This document shows positions 1 through 7,634 of a DNA stretch of 8,019 bases, in pieces; the first letter of the stretch is position 1; the number at the start of each line of letters is the position of its first letter. Below the pieces are notes generated by a model that saw nothing but the letters and a program-made list of their open reading frames with translations, made no database searches and was not told the origin of the DNA. The translations under genes were made by a program, and so were the position numbers. The stretch comes from Chloroflexota bacterium (GTDB taxonomy: Bacteria > Chloroflexota > UBA6077 > JADZDV01): positions 1 through 8,019 of the forward strand of contig JADZDV010000283.1 of NCBI GenBank assembly GCA_020850915.1, written 5' to 3'.

Positions 1-162
1 CACGAGGGAGCTTCCACGAGGGTTGCTCGCGACGAACCCCCCACCCGACAGCCCCCGCTGTGTTGACGCACACGAGGGAGCTTCCACGAGGGTGGCTGGC
101 GACGAACCCCCCACCCGACCGCCCCCGCTGTGTTGCCTCCCACGAGGGAGCTTCCACGAGGG
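1..162. repeat. 70-bp tandem repeat, two full copies plus a partial third
   Basis: Positions 1-70 and 71-140 match at 64 of 70 bases. The third copy starts at 141 and keeps only about the first 22 bases before diverging. The six differences are at unit positions 24, 28, 50, 66, 68 and 70. Each unit opens with the 8-mer CACGAGGG repeated 14 bp later, so there is a shorter direct repeat inside the long one. Copy 1 also contains a small hairpin (ACAGC-CCCC-GCTGT) that copy 2 has lost. The unit length is not a multiple of three and no gene runs through it, so it is probably non-coding. The array begins at the window edge and may have more copies outside. Function unknown. Confidence 0.9.
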
Positions 163-186
163 GGGTGGCCGGGGGACCATCGCCTG

Positions 187-549
187 TTAGAACGTAATCA
201 CGCGATCGTACTCGGCGTGCGCCGTCGCGGCGTCAGCCGGGGTGCCAAAGCCGCTGTTCGTCCCCTCGAAATCGCTCTCGGTGACCCCACGGGCCCGACC
301 GCGGAGCCCTCAAACGGAGATTCGGACCCCGCGCTCGTGGAGAAAGGCCGCCAGATCCCTGAGCGCCGGAACGCCGTAGCCCTGGATGTTCGCGGCGATG
401 CTGTCCTTGATCAACAGCGCCCCATCTCCCATCAGAATGATCCCGGCCTCGTGCCCGGCCTCGATGGCGCCCTTCGCCATCAGAAACGGAAAGGTCGCCC
501 GCGTGGGATCGTCGGTCCCGTGCGTGCCCACGTACAGCAGCTTCGCCAT
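187..549 (-). CDS. DsrE/TusD-family sulfur-relay protein with in-frame TGA at the active-site Cys position (candidate selenoprotein)
   Basis: Small DsrE/F-fold protein. Relatives such as TusD and DsrE bind or pass sulfur on one conserved cysteine in the cytoplasm. Reading starts at ATG 547-549, with GGAGG four bases upstream; another ATG at 565-567 lacks a good ribosome site. Residues 1-79 cover the first part of the fold (MAKLLYVGTHG, then a Gly-rich stretch near 36-43 and HERGVRISV at 71-79). Codon 80 is TGA. The same frame then stays open for 40 codons: GLRGRARGV, a SGFG turn at 99-102, and the terminal EYDRVITF, before TAA at 187-189. From memory, TusD has an active Cys at position 78 in the context NICVAAALRRGV and ends SGLGALAEA...DRVVQF, so the TGA sits on that Cys. 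Read conventionally the product stops after 79 residues, at 310. It is a separate unit from the upstream methyl-cycle operon. The family call is firm; whether the TGA is decoded is open. Confidence 0.75.
274..307 (-). promoter_or_regulatory. SECIS-like stem-loop just after the in-frame TGA
   Basis: In the minus-strand mRNA, 307-304 pairs with 277-274 (GCUC/GAGC), 301-298 with 282-279 (CGGU/ACCG), and 295-291 with 287-283 (GGCCC/GGGUC, including one G-U). This gives 13 pairs, with two 2-nt bulges on the 5' side and one 1-nt bulge on the 3' side. The apical loop is GUG (290-288). Nineteen bases lie between the TGA and the loop. As I recall the bacterial SECIS rules, these need a small apical loop with a G in its first two positions, 16-37 nt after UGA, so the geometry fits. 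In such GC-rich DNA a hairpin of this kind could arise by chance. Confidence 0.4.
310..312 (-). other. In-frame TGA at codon 80 of the DsrE-like gene, possible Sec codon
   Basis: The TGA replaces the catalytic cysteine codon expected for the DsrE/TusD family, and conserved sequence continues in the same frame after it. General reassignment of TGA is unlikely, because five genes in this window (metV, metF, the fchA-like gene, ahcY and metK) end with TGA at natural C-termini. The two remaining readings are selenocysteine insertion or a single-base nonsense change from TGC or TGT. Confidence 0.5.
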
Positions 550-553
550 CGTG

Positions 554-558
554 CCTCC
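554..558 (-). promoter_or_regulatory. Ribosome binding site of the DsrE-like gene
   Basis: GGAGG lies four bases before ATG 547-549. It favours that start over the upstream in-frame ATG at 565-567. The spacing is a little short. Confidence 0.6.
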
Positions 559-629
559 AGTTGGCATCTCGCTTCACAGCATCGCCGTTGCGCCTCTGAA
601 CGAGCGTAATGCGACGCGCCGCCACAGCC

Positions 630-658
630 AGTGTACGCCGTCGGATGGTTGTCAACCA
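630..658 (-). promoter_or_regulatory. Possible promoter/operator of the DsrE-like gene
   Basis: On the minus strand, a perfect -35 hexamer TTGACA (655-650) is followed after 14 bases by TACACT (635-630), a 4/6 match to TATAAT. The -35 box lies inside a perfect 13-base palindrome with 6-bp arms (646-658, TGGTTG-T-CAACCA on the plus strand), which could be a repressor site. It would give a leader of about 80 nt. The 14-nt spacer is shorter than the usual 17, so the promoter call is weak; the palindrome is seen directly. Confidence 0.35.
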
Positions 659-675
659 GGGGTAGCGTGAAGAGA

Positions 676-706
676 AGAGGGCTCCCTGCTTGACAGGGAG
701 CCCTCT
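676..706 (-). terminator. Terminator-like hairpin after metK
   Basis: A perfect 13-bp inverted repeat (676-688 with 694-706) encloses a 5-nt loop and begins 40 nt past the metK stop. On the minus strand it is followed by TCTCTTC, pyrimidine-rich but not a full T-run. It most likely ends the methyl-cycle transcript and separates it from the DsrE-like gene. The plus-strand side has no T-tract. Confidence 0.7.
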
Positions 707-746
707 CGACCAGGGCGGTGCGGGCATCGTGGTGGTGGCGGCGCCG

Positions 747-2030
<1,284 letters not shown>

Positions 2031-2039
2031 GTCGGTCAG

Positions 2040-2045
2040 CCTCCT
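2040..2045 (-). promoter_or_regulatory. Ribosome binding site deciding the GTG start of metK
   Basis: A perfect AGGAGG lies nine bases before GTG 2028-2030. No in-frame ATG has comparable support, so the GTG start is preferred. Confidence 0.8.
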
Positions 2046-2098
2046 CTCGTGTCGCGTCCCCCGGAGGCACGCGTCGCAGCCATCATAAATTGCCGGTC

Positions 2099-3387
2099 TC
2101 AGGTGCCTTGCTGCCAGCTTGCCAGGTATTGCCGCTGCTCGTCGCTCAGCGTGTCGATATCCACGCCGAGACTCGCCAGCTTCAGACGAGCCACTTCGCG
2201 ATCGATCTCGACCGGCACGTCGTAGACGGCGGGGGAGAGCGATCCGGAAGAGCTCGCCACCCACTCCGCCGAGAGCGCCTGGTTTGCGAAGCTCATGTCC
2301 ATCACGGCGGCGGGATGTCCCTCCGCGGCTGCCAAGTTTAGCAGGCGCCCATCCGCGAGCAGGTAGATGGTCCGTCCGTCCGACAACTGGTACGCCTCGA
2401 CGAAGTCGCGCGCTGGGGCGTGGCCGCGGCTCAGCCGCTCGAGCGCCGGGATGTCGATCTCGTCGTTGAAGTGGCCGGAGTTGGCCACGATGCAGCCGTC
2501 CTTCATCGCCGCGAAATGCCGCCCGCCGACGACGTTCAGCCCGCCGGTGACCGTGATCACCACGTCCGCGATCTTCACGGCCTCAGCGAGCTTCATGACC
2601 CGGTAGCCGTCCATCAGCGCTTCGAGGGCACGTGTCGGGTCGATTTCCGTCACGACGACGTGCGCGCCCATGCCGTGCGCCCGCGCCGCCAGGCCGCGCC
2701 CGCACCAGCCGTAGCCACACACCACCACCGTACGGCCGGCCAGGAGCAGGTTCGTCGCCCGAATCAGCCCGTCCAGCGTGCTCTGGCCGGTGCCATAGCG
2801 GTTGTCGAAGAGATGCTTGGTGAGCGCCTCGTTGACTGCCACGACCGGGAAACGGAGCGCACCGGCCGCCGACATCGCCCGCGGCCGAATGACGCCGGCG
2901 TCGTCTCTTCGGTCCCACCGATGACGTCCGCGATCCGGTCAGGGTGCTTCGAGTGCAGCACGTTGACGAGGTCACAGCCGTCGTCCATCGTGAGCTGTGG
3001 GTGGGTCTCGAGTACCGATTCGATGTGGCGGTAGTAGGTCTGCTCGTCCTCGCCCTTGATCGCGTACGTTGAGATACCGTACTCGGTCACGAGCGCCGCC
3101 GCGACGTCGTCCTGGGTGGAGAGCGGATTCGACGCGCACACGGCAACCTGTGCACCGCCAGCCTGGAGGGTCAGCAGCAGGTTCGCGGTCTCCGTCGTCA
3201 CGTGGAGACAGGCGCCCAGCCGCAAGCTTTCGAGCGGGCGCTCTCGCAAGAAGCGCTCGCGGATGAGCTGAAGGACCGGCATCTGACCGGCCGCCCAGCG
3301 AATGCGGGCGATGCCCTTCCCGGTCAGCGCCGTGTCTTTCACGTCGTACCGCTCGGCGACGCGACTCGCGCCGGGTGTGGAGGTCAT
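2099..3387 (-). pseudogene. ahcY: S-adenosylhomocysteine hydrolase, interrupted by a one-base frameshift
   Basis: Splits S-adenosylhomocysteine into adenosine and homocysteine with bound NAD. The start is ATG 3385-3387, with GAGGAG nine bases upstream. Residues 1-163 carry the substrate domain: CLHVTTETANLL (60-71), SNPLSTQDDVAAAL (86-99), DDGCDLVNVLH (135-145) and GGTEETT (157-163). Homology then jumps by one base near 2898-2899 and continues as a frame with ATG at 2873-2875. That frame holds the catalytic TKHLFDN (190-196 of the repaired protein), GTGQS, and the NAD motif GYGWCG (225-230), and runs to the TGA at 2099. With one base restored the protein is 429 residues and every core motif is present. 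As read, translation from the proper start would leave the family sequence before the catalytic Lys and Asp. The C-terminus ends SWQQGT, like the short archaeal/Thermotoga-type enzymes, without the Lys-Pro...Tyr-Arg-Tyr tail. A sequencing or assembly error is the simplest cause; a real mutation is possible. Confidence 0.9.
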
Positions 3388-3396
3388 GCAGCGTGT

Positions 3397-3402
3397 CTCC
3401 TC
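3397..3402 (-). promoter_or_regulatory. Ribosome binding site of ahcY
   Basis: GAGGAG nine bases before ATG 3385-3387 fixes the ahcY start. The reading frame is open farther upstream into the preceding gene, but that part has no AhcY character. Confidence 0.75.
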
Positions 3403-3430
3403 GTCGGGGTGGTTGGATAGCGGGGGCTGG

Positions 3431-4054
3431 TCAGACCGGCACGCCGACGGCCTCGAGGGCGTGGCGGGCGCGGAGAGCGGCCAATTCGTTGTCGAGGCGC
3501 TCGCGGCTCGACGAGTCGCGCACCAGGGGCAAGTTCTGTTCCGCCGTCTCGAGGGCCGCGTCCGCGGCTGCGTGGGCGAGGCGGCGCGCCACACGAACGT
3601 TTCTGAAGAGCGCGCCCCTTCCCAGCTCTTCGACGGTGCCCGCCAGGTAGTCCAGGTCGGCGCAGGCTCTGGCGATCTCGAGCGGTGCCCGCATCGCCGG
3701 CCCGATAGCCATCGCGATGGCCGCCCGCCGGGAAGCCTGGTCGCGCGCGTCTCGCCTGGGAAGCTGGAGCGCCTCTGTGAGGCTCAAATACGCGGCCGCG
3801 TCCACGCCAACCAGCCTCGTCAGCCGCACGCGCAGGCCGTCTGCCCGGGCGATCAGCGAGGCGAGCTCTGCGACGTGGTCGGCGTAGCGTGGCCTGAGCA
3901 GCAGGATGCGACAGGCCATCGCGATGAGCGCCGCGCCCGATGCTCCGGTCATCGCAGCCACGGCGCCGCCGCCCGGCACCGGATCGTCCGACGCGATGGC
4001 CTCCAGCAGATCAGGCAGCTTGAGGCTTGTGTAACGCTCGGGTTTACTCGGCAC
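3431..4054 (-). CDS. FTCD_C/FchA-family cyclodeaminase or methenyl-THF cyclohydrolase
   Basis: A 207-residue all-helical protein of the formiminotransferase-cyclodeaminase C-terminal family. Stand-alone members include FchA, which interconverts methenyl-THF and 10-formyl-THF in methylotrophs; others deaminate formimino-THF. Visible signatures are PVPGGGAVAAMTGASGAAL (26-44), the folate-site Gly-rich turn, followed by VDAAAYLSLTEALQLP (84-99), and a C-terminal Ala-rich helix pair (NVRVARRLAHAAADAALETAEQN, 152-174). The length matches the single-domain form. The start is GTG 4052-4054, with AGGAGG nine bases upstream. It overlaps the methionine synthase stop by 11 nt, so translation is probably coupled. 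In this operon an entry step feeding folate one-carbon units to MetF is more likely than histidine breakdown, because no formiminotransferase domain or hut gene is seen. FolD, which would supply the step between methenyl- and methylene-THF, is absent from the window. Family call firm, reaction inferred. Confidence 0.85.
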   Translation of the reverse strand: MPSKPERYTSLKLPDLLEAIASDDPVPGGGAVAAMTGASGAALIAMACRILLLRPRYADHVAELASLIARADGLRVRLTRLVGVDAAAYLSLTEALQLPRRDARDQASRRAAIAMAIGPAMRAPLEIARACADLDYLAGTVEELGRGALFRNVRVARRLAHAAADAALETAEQNLPLVRDSSSRERLDNELAALRARHALEAVGVPV

Positions 4055-5063
4055 GACCCAGCACCTCCTCTCGAACTCGTCGCGTCCCAGCGGTCATGGC
4101 GCCGAGCTTGGCGCGGGCCACCTCCGCGGGCAGGTGCCGCAGGCCGCAATCGGGATTCACGTAGATCCGGTCTGCCGGCAGGACCTGGAGCGCCCGCTTG
4201 ACTCGCGCCGCCACGACCTCCGCCGGTTCCACCTGGGCGCTCTTGACATCGATCACGCCAAGCCCGAGGGACAGGTTGGAGGGATAGCGGCTGAACAGAT
4301 CCAGGTCGTCGTCGCCCTTCCGAGCGAACTCCAGCACGAGCTGGTGCACCTGCGCCTCCAGCATGGCCGGGAACAGAAAGTTGTAGTGCCCTTCCCAGGC
4401 CGGCCGAGCGTAGCGGTTGCCGTAACAGATGTGGACCGCCCACTGCGCGTCGATCCCTTCGACGATCGTATTGATCGCCCTGACGGCCAGGTTGACCTGC
4501 CGCGGATAACCCGCCAGGAACGGCTCGTCGATCTGCAACAGGTTCGCGCCGGCGTCGACAAGCGCCTGGGCCTCGCGGTGGAGGACCCGCGCGATCGCCA
4601 GGACGAGATCCGCTTCGTCGGTGTAGGCTTCGTTCTTCACGCGCTTGGCCAGCGAGAACGGTCCGGTGAAGGAGAACTTGATCTGGCGGTCGGTGTACTG
4701 ACGGGTGAAGAGAAAGTCGTCCACCAGCCCCATCGGCGAGGCGCCCTCCGGTTCGGGCAGCACGTGGCGGACGATGGCCTCGTAGTAGTCGTAGTAGAAC
4801 GCCTTGGCGAGATGCGGGATCTCGACGCCGGGGATCTTGGCGAGGAAGTAGTCCACGTCGTTGTCGCGCCGTAGCTCGCCGTCGGAGACGACGTCCAGGC
4901 CAGCCTGCTCCTGGTCTTTCAGCGCCGCCTTGATCACCACCTCGTGAATCTCACGCAGGTAGGCGCCGCTGATCCGCCGCTGGTAGTAGTCCGTCTTCAG
5001 ACGCTCCAGCCACTCCGGCACGGAGTACGAGCCGACCACGGACGTCGAGAGCACAGCGGTCAT
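4044..5063 (-). CDS. Core-MetE-type cobalamin-independent methionine synthase (C-terminal catalytic domain only)
   Basis: Methylates homocysteine to methionine at a zinc site. The 339 residues correspond to the C-terminal barrel of MetE alone; full MetE is about 750 residues. All four expected zinc ligands are visible by alignment from memory with E. coli MetE: His211 and Cys213 (VHICYGN), Glu245 (VLEFARKG) and Cys306 (NPDCGL). Other landmarks are VVGSYSVPEWL near the N-terminus, DGELRR (61-66), LLQIDEPFL (175-183) and LGLGVIDVKS (266-275). The start is ATG 5061-5063, with a weak AGTAGG about seven bases upstream and only 8 nt after the previous gene. The frame is open upstream to 5279, but that stretch overlaps the preceding gene and is not MetE-like. 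Stand-alone core MetE enzymes (the Mes families) are thought not to use methyl-folate and to take methyl from other donors such as corrinoid proteins. That is puzzling beside MetF. No MesX or corrinoid protein is in view. Which Mes family this is was not determined. Confidence 0.9.
   Translation of the reverse strand: MTAVLSTSVVGSYSVPEWLERLKTDYYQRRISGAYLREIHEVVIKAALKDQEQAGLDVVSDGELRRDNDVDYFLAKIPGVEIPHLAKAFYYDYYEAIVRHVLPEPEGASPMGLVDDFLFTRQYTDRQIKFSFTGPFSLAKRVKNEAYTDEADLVLAIARVLHREAQALVDAGANLLQIDEPFLAGYPRQVNLAVRAINTIVEGIDAQWAVHICYGNRYARPAWEGHYNFLFPAMLEAQVHQLVLEFARKGDDDLDLFSRYPSNLSLGLGVIDVKSAQVEPAEVVAARVKRALQVLPADRIYVNPDCGLRHLPAEVARAKLGAMTAGTRRVREEVLGRAE
4064..4069 (-). promoter_or_regulatory. 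Ribosome binding site deciding the GTG start of the fchA-like gene
   Basis: AGGAGG nine bases before GTG 4052-4054, inside the end of the methionine synthase gene. It supports a GTG start in the 11-nt overlap. Confidence 0.75.
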
Positions 5064-5071
5064 CGCGTTGC

Positions 5072-6565
5072 CTACTCTCTGGCACTCGTCGTGAGGGTGG
5101 TGACATTCGAGCCCGGACGGTGCACGAATGGAGCGAAGGTGACGTCGTAGCCGCGGCGGCTGCCGATTGCTGACAGCAGTGGCCCGTTCACCCAGTTGAC
5201 GACCGAGCCATCGTACTTGCCGGGGCCGCGAAAGCCCTGGGCGAACTGGCGAACGCTCGTCACGAACAGATCGTGACACTGCAGCATGCCAAAGGGATGC
5301 AGCAATTGCAGGGTGTCGGCAAAGCTCGCCGCGGCGCCGTTGCTGACGTGCATCCGAACGTCGCCGTTGGACTCCACCACTGGCCGCAACAGCTCGCCGC
5401 TGACCGTCGGCCCGACCTCGTACGTGTCCAGCGCCTCGAGCGGAACGTACCGCTCTTCCAGTCGCAGGGCACTCCAGGCGCCACGCCAGAACGCCACCGC
5501 GGCAACCGGTGTCGGAAACCGCTCCGGCGCAGAGTCGGCCAGCAGCTCGGGCCCCAGGCGGAGCAGGCGGCCGACCAGGTCGGGCAGGCTCTCGACCGGC
5601 ACCCCGATCAACCCGGCAAGCTGCTCGGCGGCCGACCGCGGCAGGTAGGCCCGGACTTCGACCAGGAACAGCTCGCCGCCCATGCGCAGGATCTCGTCGG
5701 TTGGCAGGTTGTCGTAGACGTTGGAGATGTAGACCAGGAACGCTTTGTGGCGCAGGAAGCCGAGCGTCTCTGTTGGCCGCGTGGCGTCCAGGACGAGGCA
5801 GCTCAGCCGCTCGGCATGGTGCCGGACGTTGCGACGCGCCAGGTTGAGCAGGTGAGCGGAGTAGTCGCCCATCAGGTAGTGCAGGCGGCGGTAGTAATCC
5901 GTACCCCGCTCGGCGTCCATCCGCCGGAACTCGTCCAGCCAGACGCGCGCCTGATTGCCGTTCCCGACGCCCAGCTCCAGGACGTGCAGCTCCTCCGGCA
6001 GCGCTCGGCGGGCAGCCAGGTCGTCCCAGATGGCGAAGAGCTTGCCGATCAGGTCCTGCGCCGCCGCGACGTTGCGCGCGTCGCTCTCGCCGCCCGGCAG
6101 GGCCTGCTCGTAACCGTGCCCGGTCGCCTCCTCCCAGAGGGAAAGCGCCTTCCAGTAGAGTCCGTTGAACAACCAGATGCAGCTCGAGCTACCTGGCGTC
6201 CAGGCCTCCAGGTAGACCTGCCGCGCCGAGCCATCCAGCGAGCCCGACAGGGTCGAAGCCAGCTCGGCATCCACGTCGATCCTCGCCGCTCGCCGCAGGT
6301 CGATCGCCAATTCGCAGGTATCCAGCTCGGCCGTGTCGCCGCGCCGGTACGCCCGCGCCGTCTCGACGGCGGCCGGCAAGATGCGCCGCAGCGCCACTGG
6401 CTCGCGGAAATTGGACTTGTACTGGACCCAGTCACAGAGCACGCGTAGGTGCGAGAGGTCGAGGCTGCTGTTCTGGGCCGCGCGGAAGACCGAGGCGAGC
6501 ACCGGAGCCACGTCGATCGCCTTGGGACCTTTGAGACGATCCGGTGCGCGAAGCTCAATCAGCAT
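5072..6565 (-). CDS. SAM-dependent methyltransferase-fold protein, MidA-like, substrate unknown
   Basis: A 497-residue protein whose middle resembles a class I SAM-dependent methyltransferase, closest in layout to the MidA/Methyltransf_28 type. Motif I is VLELGVGNGN (195-204). An acidic residue follows the next strand (LMGDYSAHLL, 231-240), LVLD (257-260) looks like the third acidic position, and YISNVYDNLPTDE (279-291) matches the MidA post-motif with Asn/Asp-Leu-Pro. Residues 1-180 are a helical region I do not recognise, with WTPGSSSCIWLFNGLYWKAL (122-141) as its most distinctive part. The C-terminal 190 residues are also unassigned. No signal peptide or membrane segment is apparent. The start is ATG 6563-6565, 44 nt after metF, with only a weak GAAGG upstream. 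It lies between methyl-folate production (metF) and methyl use (core MetE, MetK). It could therefore be the SAM consumer of this cycle, or a partner in methyl transfer; both are inference. Confidence 0.7.
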   Translation of the reverse strand: MLIELRAPDRLKGPKAIDVAPVLASVFRAAQNSSLDLSHLRVLCDWVQYKSNFREPVALRRILPAAVETARAYRRGDTAELDTCELAIDLRRAARIDVDAELASTLSGSLDGSARQVYLEAWTPGSSSCIWLFNGLYWKALSLWEEATGHGYEQALPGGESDARNVAAAQDLIGKLFAIWDDLAARRALPEELHVLELGVGNGNQARVWLDEFRRMDAERGTDYYRRLHYLMGDYSAHLLNLARRNVRHHAERLSCLVLDATRPTETLGFLRHKAFLVYISNVYDNLPTDEILRMGGELFLVEVRAYLPRSAAEQLAGLIGVPVESLPDLVGRLLRLGPELLADSAPERFPTPVAAVAFWRGAWSALRLEERYVPLEALDTYEVGPTVSGELLRPVVESNGDVRMHVSNGAAASFADTLQLLHPFGMLQCHDLFVTSVRQFAQGFRGPGKYDGSVVNWVNGPLLSAIGSRRGYDVTFAPFVHRPGSNVTTLTTSARE

Positions 6566-6590
6566 GGCGGCTCGACCTTCGCGCTTCCAT

Positions 6591-6618
6591 CTCGTTCAGT
6601 CAAGCTCGTTCAGTCAAG
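6591..6618. repeat. Perfect 14-bp tandem duplication across the metF stop
   Basis: CTCGTTCAGTCAAG occurs twice back to back (6591-6604 and 6605-6618). The second unit covers the last codons and TGA of metF, so the duplicate copies that end into the intergenic gap. It probably arose by replication slippage; no function is apparent. Confidence 0.9.
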
Positions 6619-7629
6619 CACCGGCCTCGGAGTCTCGCCGACGAGGTCCTCGACGGTCAGGCCCGAGCGCCAGGCATCCGAGCGGCGGCCAATGCCGGCC
6701 CGCTCCAGAACCTCCGGGATGATGTCCTCCCAGCCAAACGCCATGAGGTGAACGCCAGCCACCCCGGGCAGCTCGCGAAGCTGCTGGATCGTCTCGACGC
6801 ACAGAGCTACCCCTTCCTCAGCCACGCGCTCTTCCGGCACCGCGCGCAGGCGCCGAACGACGCTCTCGGGGATGCTGAGCCCCGGCACCCCGGTCTGCAT
6901 GTGGGTCAGCGCGCGGCACGACTTGACGGGGCCAACGCCGGCCAGGACGGAGCAGCGCTCCAGCAGTCCGAGCGCTCGGAGATCGTCCAGCCAGCGGGCG
7001 AACGCCGGCACGTCGAAGACGAACTGGGTCTGGACGAACTGCGCCCCGGCCGCGATCTTCTTCCCGAGCCGCTCCGCGCGGAACCGCGCTGGCGGCGCGA
7101 ACGGGTTCTCCACCGCGCCGATCAGCCACCGCGGCGGGATCTTCAGCTCCTTCCCGGACAGGAGCCGCTTGTTGTCCCGCAGCGTGCGGGCCGTCCAGAT
7201 GAGCTGCACGGAGTCCAGGTCGAAAACCCCGTGGGCGTCGGGGTGATCGCCGTAGCGCTGGTGGTCGCCGGTGAGCAGGACCACGTTCGAGATGCCGAGC
7301 GCCGAGGCCGAGAGCAGGTCCGACTGGAGGGCTATCCGATTGCGGTCACGGCACTGGAGCTGCATCACCGGCTCCACGCCCTCCTGCATGATGGCGAGGC
7401 TGCCCGCCCAGCTCGAGAGACGCACCACGGCGCTCTGGTTGTCGGTGAGGTTAGCTGCGTCAACCCAGTCTCGCAGGAGGCGGGCTTTCCGCTTGAGCGG
7501 CGCCACCGTTGCCCCGCGGGGCGGACCGATCTCCGCCGTCACGACGAACCGCCCACGCCGCAGCGCCGCGTGGAGCCGGCTGTAGGGCCCCCCGACAGAA
7601 CCCCGCGGGACGGTGTGGCCGGACACCAT
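6610..7629 (-). CDS. metF: 5,10-methylenetetrahydrofolate reductase
   Basis: Reduces methylene-THF to 5-methyl-THF on bound flavin, in the cytoplasm. The 339-residue barrel shows the MTHFR family landmarks: FVVTAEIGPPRG (28-39, catalytic Glu33), DAANLTDNQ (57-65), QCRDRNRIALQSDLL (92-106), NVVLLTGDH (115-123, the flavin-contacting Asp122), GAQFVQTQFVFD (195-206, folate-contacting Gln) and GVHLMAFGWED (292-302). It is slightly longer than the roughly 300-residue E. coli enzyme, mainly at the two ends. The start is ATG 7627-7629, 5 nt after the metV-like stop. No clear ribosome site is visible, so coupling to the upstream gene is likely. Adjacency to the metV-like gene suggests a two-subunit MetVF type rather than the stand-alone NADH-using MetF. 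That choice determines the electron donor and is inference. Confidence 0.95.
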   Translation of the reverse strand: MVSGHTVPRGSVGGPYSRLHAALRRGRFVVTAEIGPPRGATVAPLKRKARLLRDWVDAANLTDNQSAVVRLSSWAGSLAIMQEGVEPVMQLQCRDRNRIALQSDLLSASALGISNVVLLTGDHQRYGDHPDAHGVFDLDSVQLIWTARTLRDNKRLLSGKELKIPPRWLIGAVENPFAPPARFRAERLGKKIAAGAQFVQTQFVFDVPAFARWLDDLRALGLLERCSVLAGVGPVKSCRALTHMQTGVPGLSIPESVVRRLRAVPEERVAEEGVALCVETIQQLRELPGVAGVHLMAFGWEDIIPEVLERAGIGRRSDAWRSGLTVEDLVGETPRPVLD

Positions 7630-7634
7630 CCGGA

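Noticed and set aside
1..162. CRISPR array
   Set aside because: The whole 70-bp unit is repeated with few changes; there are no unique spacers between short constant repeats.
310..312. General reassignment of TGA to Trp or Gly as the reason for the in-frame TGA
   Set aside because: Five other genes here end with TGA exactly where their families end, and the position aligns with Cys, not Trp or Gly.
2082..2087. TATGAT, a 5/6 match to a -10 box in the ahcY-metK gap, as an internal metK promoter
   Set aside because: No -35-like hexamer lies at 16-18 bases upstream and there is no extended -10 TG, so it is only a small AT-rich island.
2893..2905. Programmed -1 frameshift in ahcY
   Set aside because: There is no X-XXY-YYZ slippery sequence, and AhcY is not known to use frameshifting; a read error or mutation is simpler.
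3388..3430. SAH or SAM riboswitch before ahcY or metK
   Set aside because: The gaps of 43 and 68 nt are too short or lack the conserved riboswitch core; only ribosome sites are recognisable.
5273..6448. Plus-strand open frame of 391 codons opposite the MidA-like gene
   Set aside because: Low-complexity Gln/Arg/Val-rich translation without domain signs. The minus strand has motif I and operon context.
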